Part shown: positions 35,226 through 42,323 of the stretch, piece after piece
Numbering within the stretch: the first letter of the stretch is position 1
Layout of the letters: the number at the start of each line of letters is the position of its first letter
Made by a program: the position numbers and the translations under genes
Origin: Leptospiraceae bacterium
GTDB taxonomy: Bacteria > Spirochaetota > Leptospiria > Leptospirales > Leptospiraceae
Assembly (NCBI GenBank): GCA_017996175.1
Contig: JAGOHK010000034.1
Coordinates: forward strand, 1-42,570
Length of the DNA stretch: 42,570 bases
Reading direction: 5' to 3'
Notes under the pieces: generated by a model
The model's input: only the letters and a program-made list of their open reading frames with translations
What the model was told of the DNA's origin: nothing
The model's database searches: none

Positions 35226-35509
35226 TTTTTAAGATAATCTGACTCTACTTTTAACTTTCCTATTTCTCTATACAACTCATCAATCTTTTCCTCAGCTTCG
35301 CTTATTCCTGTATTATCCGCTTTCTGGAAAAGTAACGGCAACTTACTAATTGCCTCTTTCTTCCATTTCACAATCATATTCGGATGAACTTTGTATTCGC
35401 CCGAAATCTCCGCAAGCGTTCGCGTATTCTTTATCGCTTCTAATGCTACTCTCGCTCTGAATGCCGCATCGTATGTTCTTCTTCGTCTCATGTTAGTCTC
35501 CTTTAACAT
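35210..35509 (-). CDS. IS3-family OrfA (helix-turn-helix protein)
   Basis: 99 residues: an IS3-type HTH (RRRRTYDAAFRARVALEAIK, TLAEISGEYKVHPNMIVKWK) followed by a leucine-zipper region (EAEEKIDELYREIGKLKVES). It binds the element's ends and forms the N-terminal part of OrfAB. It ends LKKKLLS just after the A9 slippery run. Confidence 0.92.
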   Translation of the reverse strand: MLKETNMRRRRTYDAAFRARVALEAIKNTRTLAEISGEYKVHPNMIVKWKKEAISKLPLLFQKADNTGISEAEEKIDELYREIGKLKVESDYLKKKLLS

Positions 35510-35703
35510 GATCGGCTATTTTTTATCACCTTATTTTATTCAAAAAGTTGTCCAAAAAATGGGGTCAAGCATAAAATTACAGTCATAACATGCAGTTTTA
35601 GTTGAGACCGAAGGCTAAGAAAAACCGTAAGAAAGGTGACAAAAAGTGCAATAACGGAAATAGTAATCGGCAAAATATCTTTAAGTTCCATAACATCGCT
35701 CCC

Positions 35704-35892
35704 TTATCGGTTCAACTTAGTAAACTTGCATTTACATTGAATTCCAAACTGACTACCTACTTGAGTAAAATAGAAAGCCTTGTCCGCACATACATTGTCT
35801 GAGTCGAAAGCTTTTGGACTAAAATTATCCTCTAACAGGGATTGTACAATCGATGGAGGCACTTGTGAGTATCCTGTTGCTTTACAAGTCAT
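35704..35892 (-). CDS. Small hypothetical protein coupled to the lipoprotein gene
   Basis: 62 residues with ATG overlapping the stop of the upstream lipoprotein gene (ATGA at 35889-35892), which argues that it is translated. It contains four cysteines (MTCKATGYSQ, NVCADKAFYF, QCKCKFTKLNR). No domain recognised; it could also be a frameshifted tail of the upstream gene. Confidence 0.5.
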   Translation of the reverse strand: MTCKATGYSQVPPSIVQSLLEDNFSPKAFDSDNVCADKAFYFTQVGSQFGIQCKCKFTKLNR

Positions 35893-36356
35893 CCAGTGAT
35901 GCGGTTTAGTGTAAAATTCTTTTCTTGCGCCGCTCTAAGCTTCAGAGTTTCCCGTTCATCAATATCTTTCTGTGCTACAAGGATGGCTTCTATGTTTTCG
36001 CAATGATACATTAAACCAGATTTACAAACTGTAGAGTTATTGCAGAAGACAACATTTGCTCCATTTCTAGCAGCTTGATTCTTAATGTCATTTTCTAAAT
36101 CTCTATTCGAGATATTTCTATAGGGATTGGTGTTCCACTCGGTTTCTGGAGCTTGCCCAAGGAATTTACACTTTGAAAAAACAGAGTTCTTATTTTGACT
36201 ATTGCTCTGAATGGATTGTAACAATGAATCGTATTCTTGAGCCATAATCCATACCCGCACATCCTGAGCCTCAGGTCTAAGTTCATAACTTTTACACGAG
36301 GAAATCAGCAGTAATCCACCAAAAATTAAAATACAAATAAATAATTTATTATTCAT
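35889..36356 (-). CDS. Putative DUF4156-like lipoprotein
   Basis: 155 residues. Signal peptide MNNKLFICILIFGGLLLISS with lipobox ISSC (C21), and AAAGG before the start. The mature part ELRPEAQDVRVW, KCKFLGQAPETEW, then DLENDIKNQAARNGANVVFC resembles DUF4156 lipoproteins of the cell envelope (a CxxLG block followed by an AA..GAN.V block). Function unknown. The gene starts about 50 bases from element A and forms a two-gene unit with the small protein downstream. Confidence 0.65.
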   Translation of the reverse strand: MNNKLFICILIFGGLLLISSCKSYELRPEAQDVRVWIMAQEYDSLLQSIQSNSQNKNSVFSKCKFLGQAPETEWNTNPYRNISNRDLENDIKNQAARNGANVVFCNNSTVCKSGLMYHCENIEAILVAQKDIDERETLKLRAAQEKNFTLNRITG

Positions 36357-36409
36357 TTTTTCTACCTTTATTCATTTTCATTTTTTATCAAACCTTTCTA
36401 TTGGCAAAA

Positions 36410-36885
36410 AGTCTTTCCGAGACACGAGGTCGAAGAAACCTATTACTAAATATCTTAGCGTCAGTTCCTTTTCAGGGCGTGGTCGAACCTAAAATGCCGT
36501 CTAACGTTAAGAGTATCCGACGTGACTTTGAAACTCGAAAGTGCGGTAGCACCTTTTGAGTTTAAAAGTCATGTCTCCAAGCCGACCAACCACTAGCAAG
36601 TCCCGTGACTGAGTGTAGGGCGCAAAACTTGCATTATTCTCTTGCAAGTTTTGTGACCGGAACGAAGGCACTGGACTTGCGTAAGTTCAACAAAAATACT
36701 ACAAAGTTTGACTAATACAACTAAGCCGGCTTGGAGCAAGGTGACGGACAGCTTCCGATATAGTCCGTTACCGCAGTGGATACTCGCAGTTAGACGGTGT
36801 TTTATGTTCGCGTAATACTAATAAGCCTCAACTGACGCTTTACTAGAACCAGTCCCGACACGATGTCGGGTATAATACTTACTCC
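36410..36885 (+). repeat. attC-like structured element A (full, with both flanks)
   Basis: Core 36499-36795, 297 bp. Left box gtctaac (36499-36505) with right box gttagac (36789-36795); L boxes gagtatcc (36511-36518) with ggatactc (36778-36785); spacers of 5 and 3 bases. Inside: hairpin H1 (36519-36575, base gacgtgac/gtcatgtc), stem P2 ctccaagccg (36575-36584) with cggcttggag (36727-36736), hairpin P4 inside P2 (gcaagt ... acttgc, 36596-36632), and P3 ggtgacggac (36740-36749) with gtccgttacc (36763-36772). Flanks of about 90 bp on each side are shared with element B. The pattern RYYYAAC ... GTTRRRY is that of integron attC sites, but the length and branching are not. Confidence 0.8.
36854..36876 (+). 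promoter_or_regulatory. Conserved hairpin followed by a -10-like TATAAT in the right flank of element A
   Basis: cccgaca-cga-tgtcggg (36854-36870), directly followed by tataat. In element B the same place reads ctcgaca-cga-tgtcgag (38928-38944), a compensated base-pair change, followed by tgtatt; in element E it is gaca-cgga-tgtc. No good -35 box is visible at 17 bases, so promoter activity is uncertain; the stem itself is conserved. Confidence 0.5.
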
Positions 36886-36958
36886 GTTTCACAATATTTT
36901 AATTTTCTCAGTTTTTTTGTGTCTATTTATCATTTATCGCAAGCAATAATTTTTCTAA

Positions 36959-37261
36959 TTACGGATTTCCTCTGGGTCTATGCCCATTCTCTTGTTCAAA
37001 TCTAGAAATATATTCTTTTTCAATTTCTTTTGCTTTAGCTCTCCCTGGAATACCAAGTAATAAAACATTCGCAAAATATTGGACATATCCAACTAGACGA
37101 TTAAATACTGTTACCTGCTCATTGGCTCTTGACGAAGTTCCATCGGAATTTAAAGGTTTTCCGCAAATCCCATATTTATATACGGTGTTATCCTCTGAAT
37201 CAATGATTTCATAAAGATGATGTTCATCCATATTTTCATTCGAATTTTTATGGAACCCCAT
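36959..37261 (-). CDS. GIY-YIG-like toxin-type domain protein (predicted)
   Basis: 100 residues from ATG 37261, whose first base is the last base of the upstream stop (TAATG). The sequence HHLYEIIDSEDNTVYKYGIC, LNSDGTSSRANEQVTVFNRL and PGRAKAKEIEKEYISRFEQE, ending ENGHRPRGNP, resembles the GIY-YIG/URI-type nuclease domains at the C-termini of polymorphic toxins (YKYGI as the GIY equivalent, R-A and E positions, and a closing PxGN). It lacks the long delivery part, so it is either an orphan toxin tip or a stand-alone nuclease. The upstream coupled DUF4240 protein could be a partner. The assignment rests on pattern memory. Confidence 0.55.
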   Translation of the reverse strand: MGFHKNSNENMDEHHLYEIIDSEDNTVYKYGICGKPLNSDGTSSRANEQVTVFNRLVGYVQYFANVLLLGIPGRAKAKEIEKEYISRFEQENGHRPRGNP

Positions 37262-37860
37262 TACTTTTCGCCAAAAACCATTTTCTTTAAATCGAAATCT
37301 CCATCCCAACCATTACTATTAGAAAAAGTTTCTGGAATATATTTTGGTACATAGTTCATTTCTTTGCCGGTCTTAATTTTATAAGCCTCGGCAGGCAAAT
37401 ATAGAATTGCCTCAAAATCTGAATTTTTCGGCATTAATTTCGGATTAAATAAAACTCTGGAATAAAAATCTTTACCTTTTGCAACTACCAATGCTCTGGT
37501 GAATAAAAATATATCAGGAGAAAAGGATGAGGATTTTTCAGTATAAGAATCATCTCCGATATATCTTGCATGTTCTTTTGTATCTAGGCGAAATAATTTC
37601 TCAGAAAGTATTTCTTTGAATTTGGAAATATTTTCTGAGGATAATGACACTAATCCGTCTAGAAGAGGAGAAAGTATTTTTGAATCCGTTTCTTGATTCC
37701 AATCTATCAGGTCTATCAACTCCCAAAAATAATCTTCATCTAATATAATATTTGCTTCCTCTTCTAAAAAAGTCACAATTACATTTGTATTACTTTGAAT
37801 TTTAGGAAGTTGATTTAATTCAATTCTTCCATTTTCATATTTACCTTTTACAGAAATCAT
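37261..37860 (-). CDS. DUF4240 domain protein with an antitoxin-like N-terminus
   Basis: 199 residues from ATG 37860, which has AAAGGAG 7-8 bases before it; an earlier start at 37893 has nothing comparable. Residues 1-35 (MISVKGKYENGRIELNQLPK, then NVIVTFLEE) resemble the short β-rich DUF104/AF2212-type segments seen at antitoxin N-termini. From about 40 on (DEDYFWELIDLIDWNQETDS ... DIFLFTRALVVAKGKDFYSR, then VLFNPKLMPKNSDFEAILYL) it fits DUF4240, a family of unknown function common near contact-dependent or toxin immunity genes. Translationally coupled to the GIY-YIG-like gene. Confidence 0.7.
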   Translation of the reverse strand: MISVKGKYENGRIELNQLPKIQSNTNVIVTFLEEEANIILDEDYFWELIDLIDWNQETDSKILSPLLDGLVSLSSENISKFKEILSEKLFRLDTKEHARYIGDDSYTEKSSSFSPDIFLFTRALVVAKGKDFYSRVLFNPKLMPKNSDFEAILYLPAEAYKIKTGKEMNYVPKYIPETFSNSNGWDGDFDLKKMVFGEK

Positions 37861-38093
37861 AATCGGCTCCTTTATTGACTCTAAATCCGGCAAAATATAA
37901 AGACAACATTTTTTTTAGCTCTAATTGGAAATTTGGAATCTAGTTTTCTAAGTCCATTCGACCAGTATTGATTCTAAAAAATAGGCTATTCTGATGCGTT
38001 ACAATGACTATTAAGGATAATCTTATAGCAGTATAGCCTAAATATTAAAATATTATAGGAAAATCTCTCTTTTTATATGCTTACAGAAGATAC

Positions 38094-38426
38094 TTATTCA
38101 CAACTCCAGCCTTTGTAATTTGAATCTCCATTCTGTTTTTTTGCGTTAGCAAAGCATTTATTCGCACATTGCGCATTACATTCCGAAGCATCTTTAAAAT
38201 CCCAATATGGAACTTTTATTTGTCCTTGGGGATTAGGACTAAGAAGTTCACAATGGCACCTTCTTCCATCAGCAACGGTTTTCAATTCAAAGCCCTCTAT
38301 CTTATCTTCTGGAAGTTGCGTTTGTGAATACTTTGTTTCATTTCCAGCAGAATATAGAAATCCTGCGGCTAACAAACTTAATCCCAAGATTATCCCTCTA
38401 ATACTTATTTTTTTGAATGTTTCCAT
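38094..38426 (-). CDS. Small secreted cysteine-rich protein
   Basis: 110 residues with AAGGAGAA before the ATG. A signal peptide (METFKKISIRGIILGLSLLA, AGFLYSAG) precedes a mature part with six cysteines, RRCHCELLSPN and ECNAQCANKCFANAKKQN, then WSCE, suggesting three disulfides in an exported mini-protein. No family recognised. It shares a cassette with the DUF4240/GIY-YIG-like pair (between elements A and B) and is the first gene on the minus strand after element B. Confidence 0.7.
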   Translation of the reverse strand: METFKKISIRGIILGLSLLAAGFLYSAGNETKYSQTQLPEDKIEGFELKTVADGRRCHCELLSPNPQGQIKVPYWDFKDASECNAQCANKCFANAKKQNGDSNYKGWSCE

Positions 38427-38482
38427 AACATTCTCCTTAAAATTTATTAAACGATAATTTAGCTCAACTATATCCTATAAAA

Positions 38483-38959
38483 AGTCTTTCCGAGACACGA
38501 GGTCGAGGAAACCTAATACTAAATATCCTAGCGTCAGTTCCTTTTCAGAGTGTGGTCGAACATAAAATGCCGTCTAACGTTAAGAGTATCCGACGTGACT
38601 TTGAAACTCGAAAGTGCGGTAGCACCTTTTGAGTTTCAAAGTCATGTCTCCAAGCCGTACTAATACTAGCAAGTCCCGTGACTGAGTGTAGGGCGCAAAA
38701 CTTGCATTATTCTCTTGCAAGTTTTGTGACCGGAACGAAGGCACTGGACTTGCGTAAGTTCAACAAATATACTACAAAGTTTGGCTAATACAATTTTAGC
38801 CGGCTTGGAGCGAGAGAGTGGACAGCTTCCGATATAGTTCACTCTCGAAGTGGATACTCGCAGTTAGACGGTGTTTTAGGTTCGTGTAATACTACTAAGC
38901 CCCAACTGACGCTTTACTAAAACCAGCCTCGACACGATGTCGAGTGTATTACTTACTCC
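38483..38959 (+). repeat. attC-like structured element B (full, with both flanks)
   Basis: Near-identical to element A throughout (same length within one base). Core 38572-38869: boxes gtctaac (38572-38578) and gttagac (38863-38869), L boxes 38584-38591 and 38852-38859, a perfect H1 (38597-38643 inner part), P2 38648-38657 with 38801-38810. P3 differs from A but still pairs: gagagtggac (38814-38823) with gttcactctc (38837-38846). The left flank 38483-38571 is shared with A and C, the right flank 38870-38959 with A and E. Confidence 0.82.
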
Positions 38960-38980
38960 ATTGAGCAATACTAAAATATT

Positions 38981-39862
38981 TTATCTATAACGCAAAAACT
39001 TTCTTAAATTAAAACTGGGTTTTCTTGAAAATAAATCCAACTGTTTCATTGATGGAAGTTCTTCCAAGTAATTAGAGATAAACAACTCTTTGCCGTTCTG
39101 GTCAGATGAATCAGTTACATTTCGCATTCCATAAGTTAAATTCCAGGACATGACATTTGCAAATTGAAAAAGTTCTCGTATATGTTCGCAATCATCATAA
39201 GTAATAAGCCATTTATGTTTACAATTTCGCATTGTTTCCGCAAATCTTATATGGTCGAATTTTTTGTGCATATTCCCATTTTTTCCATACAAGGCTGACT
39301 TTGTGGCGGAATAATAAGGAGGGTCTAAAAATATAAAAACATTCTTCCCTTTTTCGTTTACAACTTCTTCGAAATCTAAATTTGTAATTCGTAAGTTTTC
39401 TAAAATACGATTCATATTTTGTAGTCTTACAATACTAGACTCAGTAAATCTTCCATGAAAAGCTTGTTCTGAAAATCCACCGGACTCACTTGTTCCAGAA
39501 AATGTAATTCGATTATAAATAAAAAAGGCACTTGCGATTTCAACAGAATTAAACTTCGAAATATTTTCATTTAAAAATTTATGCAAATCTTTTCCATTCT
39601 CAAACTGATTGCGCCAAATCCATATTTGCTTCACTACAGCATCTAAATCTTTCTGACACATATCCCAAAAAGTATACAGTTGAAAATATAAATCATTAAT
39701 CCAAAATTTTCTATTCGGATATTTTTGTTTCAAATAAATAAAAACAGAACCTCCTCCGACGAAGGGCTCTCTGAATTCCTGAAAATCAGGAACGAGAGTA
39801 GAAATAAGTTCAATGGCTCTACTTTTTCCGCCGGGGTATCTCAAGGGGCTTTTTATTAACAT
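38981..39862 (-). CDS. Dam-type DNA adenine N6-methyltransferase of a type II system
   Basis: 293 residues. N6-adenine methyltransferase of the Dam/D12 class (alpha order of motifs): SPLRYPGGKSRAIELI near the N-terminus, AdoMet motif FREPFVGGGSVF (30-41) and catalytic DPPY at 180-183 (FIFLDPPYYSATKSALYG). It begins with no gap after the stop of the upstream gene, its probable cognate restriction enzyme. The recognition site cannot be told from sequence alone. Both genes lie within one cassette between elements B and C. Confidence 0.9.
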   Translation of the reverse strand: MLIKSPLRYPGGKSRAIELISTLVPDFQEFREPFVGGGSVFIYLKQKYPNRKFWINDLYFQLYTFWDMCQKDLDAVVKQIWIWRNQFENGKDLHKFLNENISKFNSVEIASAFFIYNRITFSGTSESGGFSEQAFHGRFTESSIVRLQNMNRILENLRITNLDFEEVVNEKGKNVFIFLDPPYYSATKSALYGKNGNMHKKFDHIRFAETMRNCKHKWLITYDDCEHIRELFQFANVMSWNLTYGMRNVTDSSDQNGKELFISNYLEELPSMKQLDLFSRKPSFNLRKFLRYR

Positions 39863-40957
39863 TTACTTAGCCCTCTTTATTCGGACGAGGAAATTATTCT
39901 CATTAGCTTCTTGAAAAATTTTCATAATCAGTTCTTTATTTCTTTCATTGAAAGCATTGGCTTTAAAAAATTTATCTAATTCAGTTGAATCAGATTGGAT
40001 AGAACCTTTTAGTTTTAAAGAAGTTAAATTTAAAATTGGTTTACACTTTATTTTTTTCCCATCAACGGTTACATCTTTTAAGTTACTTAGTAAAATTAAT
40101 TTTAACAATCCATCTTTTATATCACTGAGACTTGGAAGAACGGAAGATTTACTATGCTTGGATTCGATTAGATACAACATTTTTTCTTCCAATTCAATTT
40201 CATCAATGGTAAGAAAATATTTTCCACCTAGATAGTTTGTGATTGTAATTTTAGCTTTTGTTAAAGTTTTTAAAAATTCTTTTGGTTGGTTTGTTTCAAT
40301 CTCTCTGGATTGAGCTTCCATAGATTTTTTTCTTGAATTGTCCATGAAGAAATCTAAATCTTTTTCAATCTGCTTTTGAAAATCATCCAATCCTTTTGTA
40401 GAATGTAATTTTGTCTTAAGGTTAGTTTCGATTTGCGAATAAGAGTGTTTTACCTTATCCATCAAATTATATAAATTTATTTTCAGTTCATTTATATTCC
40501 AATGGAGAGCAGAACTATGATAATTTTTTATTTCTTTAATTTTAGATAGTATGAAATCATTATTGAAAGACTGATTCGTAATTTTATCTTTGCGGCTTTT
40601 ATGTTTTTCCGCTTTTTCATAATAGGCAAGAATTACATAGACATCCAAAAGGCTCATCATTGATACAGTGTCCCATTGAATGAAATCACGGTCACCTTCA
40701 AATCCTTCATCCTTAACAATGGGGATAATAGTAATTTTCTTCGTTGAACTTAGAGTATTGTATACTCTTTCATAAGGATAGGAACGAGTTCTTTTGGGAG
40801 AAACCCATTTACTAATTGCGAAAGAAACATTTTTATCTTCTAATATAAAACTAGCTGGCAACTCATTAATATTAAATTCCGCAGGACTAAATTTTTTTAG
40901 CTCTTCCTTTACATGAATTTTGTATTCTATTCCAGTTATTTTTGCAATTATGTCCAT
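39863..40957 (-). CDS. Putative type II restriction endonuclease paired with the adenine methyltransferase
   Basis: 364 residues, soluble. A conserved-looking block DRDFIQWDTVSMMSLLDVYV (about 89-108) is followed by a long helical middle. A PD-(D/E)XK-like centre is possible at about 248-270: FLTIDEIELEEKMLYLIESK, with D252 and E265-S-K267. The call rests mainly on context: it precedes, without a gap, a lone Dam-class methyltransferase in a two-gene unit bounded by recombination sites. Alternative: an uncharacterised partner of the methyltransferase. Not recognised at family level with certainty. Confidence 0.65.
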   Translation of the reverse strand: MDIIAKITGIEYKIHVKEELKKFSPAEFNINELPASFILEDKNVSFAISKWVSPKRTRSYPYERVYNTLSSTKKITIIPIVKDEGFEGDRDFIQWDTVSMMSLLDVYVILAYYEKAEKHKSRKDKITNQSFNNDFILSKIKEIKNYHSSALHWNINELKINLYNLMDKVKHSYSQIETNLKTKLHSTKGLDDFQKQIEKDLDFFMDNSRKKSMEAQSREIETNQPKEFLKTLTKAKITITNYLGGKYFLTIDEIELEEKMLYLIESKHSKSSVLPSLSDIKDGLLKLILLSNLKDVTVDGKKIKCKPILNLTSLKLKGSIQSDSTELDKFFKANAFNERNKELIMKIFQEANENNFLVRIKRAK

Positions 40958-41132
40958 TTATGTAAATGCTTCTATAAAAGGGGTATTTATGCAATAAAAA
41001 TATGTCTCTTCAAATATTACTTTCTTTAGCTAGAACTCGAATTTTCTCAAATTCCATCCATTTAAATACTAAACCAGGGCGACCATTTCTTGTGTTTTTT
41101 CACTTTCAATATGGATTTAAAACCCAACTTTA

Positions 41133-41433
41133 AGTCTTTCCGAGACACGAGGTCGAGGAAACCTAAACCTGAATATTCCAGCGTCAGTTCCTCTTCAAGA
41201 TGTGGTCGAACCTAAAATGCCGTCTAACGTGGCGTATATCCGTCGTCTTCTTAGATGACTCTAAGCCTACCTAGTGCGGTGCAAGATTCGTGATACATCT
41301 TTTCGTAGCGCGTAATCTTGCGTATTCGACAAATAAAAAAGAGGTTCGACTTAGACATTTAAGCAGGCTTAGAGCAAGGGCATGAGCAGTGTCCGATGTG
41401 GCTCATGTCCGTAGCGGATATACATAGTTATGC
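41133..41433 (+). repeat. attC-like structured element C (left flank and core, no right flank)
   Basis: The left flank (41133-41221) matches A and B; the core 41222-41433 is diverged but folds the same way: L boxes gtatatccg (41234-41242) with cggatatac (41415-41423), H1 gtcgtct/agatgac (41242-41259), P2 ctctaagcct (41259-41268) with aggcttagag (41365-41374), P4 gcaagatt/aatcttgc (41281-41321), P3 gggcatgagc (41378-41387) with gctcatgtcc (41401-41410). The left box gtctaac and right box gttatgc (41427-41433) do not match each other; each matches the far end of its own cassette. The A/B-type right flank is missing. Confidence 0.8.
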
Positions 41434-41525
41434 GACCGTTGACGGTTCGTAATAAAAAAAGACTGGGGCAAGAATTACGGGAAGAAAATGTTTGACAAAT
41501 ACAAAAAAGGATGTTTACTAAAACT

Positions 41526-42323
41526 ATGAATATTTACACTAGCTATTATAGTAATACTAAAAAGTTATTGGATAATGATATTTTGCCTATAGCAATTAGT
41601 TTATTTACGCCTAAAGATTTAAACTTAATTCAATATAAAGATTTAGCCCCAACGTATCAAATGTTTAAGAAAGGTTATTCATGGGATGATTTTAGGAATT
41701 TTTTAAAAACAAAGAATCCTTACAAAGTTCTACAAGATTTAAAAATAATAGCAGATAATAAAGATTTTGCGTTATTGTGTTATGAACTTGATTCTAATCA
41801 ATGTCATCGACATATTGTGTCTGAATGGTTTAATCAAAATGGGATTAAGATTTCAGAATTTGAATTTATTCCAAAAATTCCTTGTCTATCTATTCAGCAA
41901 CCTTGGGCGGAGTTAATTATTTCTGGCAAAAAAAATATTGAGAATAGAGATTGGTCAACTAATTTCAGAGGTGAGTTTTTTATTCATACGGGGAAAACTT
42001 TTGACATATACACGGAATCTGAAATGAGAATTCTTGGAATGACAAAAAAAGATTTTACACTTGGCGGGATTGTAGGTAAGGCTAATCTAATAGATGTCGT
42101 TACTGAATCAGATTCAAAATGGTTTTGCGGTAGATATGGATTTGTCTTAGATAATATTCAGAGAGTTGATTTTATTCCTATGGCTGGGAAATTAGGATTT
42201 TTTGAGTTCGATACCTCGAGACAATATTTGCCTAAAAAAATAAGTCCTGCTAAAGTAGTAAAAGTAAATCTTGAACTATGGCGGGATGTAATACTATCTG
42301 AGCAACCGTCAATGTTCGCATAA
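41526..42323 (+). CDS. DUF488-ASCH fusion protein
   Basis: 265 residues from ATG 41526 (MNIYTSYYSNTKKL, where the family begins); an in-frame ATG at 41511 has AAGG touching it and is less likely. The N-terminal half is DUF488, with the cysteine-histidine block ALLCYELDSNQCHRHIVSEW. The C-terminal half is an ASCH domain (PUA-like fold): SIQQPWAELIISGKKNIENR with the GxKxxExR signature, then GEFFIHTGK. ASCH and DUF488 proteins are implicated in RNA or nucleotide handling and modified-base recognition, but this fusion has no established role. The TAA stop lies inside the left core box of element D (gcaTAAC), as is typical of integron cassettes. Confidence 0.85.
   Translation: MNIYTSYYSNTKKLLDNDILPIAISLFTPKDLNLIQYKDLAPTYQMFKKGYSWDDFRNFLKTKNPYKVLQDLKIIADNKDFALLCYELDSNQCHRHIVSEWFNQNGIKISEFEFIPKIPCLSIQQPWAELIISGKKNIENRDWSTNFRGEFFIHTGKTFDIYTESEMRILGMTKKDFTLGGIVGKANLIDVVTESDSKWFCGRYGFVLDNIQRVDFIPMAGKLGFFEFDTSRQYLPKKISPAKVVKVNLELWRDVILSEQPSMFA

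Larger units (their letters stand above)
34194..35568 (-). mobile_element. IS3-family insertion sequence (1375 bp)
   Basis: The left end ttgaccccaaacactggaca (from 34194, continuing to aataaggtg at 34235) and the complement of the right end (ttgaccccattttttggaca, from 35568 inward to 35527) form terminal inverted repeats of about 42 bp. Inside are orfA and orfB in the IS3 arrangement. I see no convincing target duplication (left flank ends aacgaggg, right flank begins gcataaaa), which may mean flank loss or a later rearrangement. Confidence 0.88.

Noticed and set aside
36737..36773. gatatagtcc in element A resembles the S box of group I introns
   Set aside because: The segment is the loop and 3' arm of hairpin P3, whose sequence changes freely between copies; no P, Q or R boxes and no splice-site logic were found.
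36499..36795. Element A as an ORF-less group II intron
   Set aside because: No domain V-like hairpin and no GTGYG/AY boundaries; the conserved outer boxes and cassette pairing fit recombination sites better.
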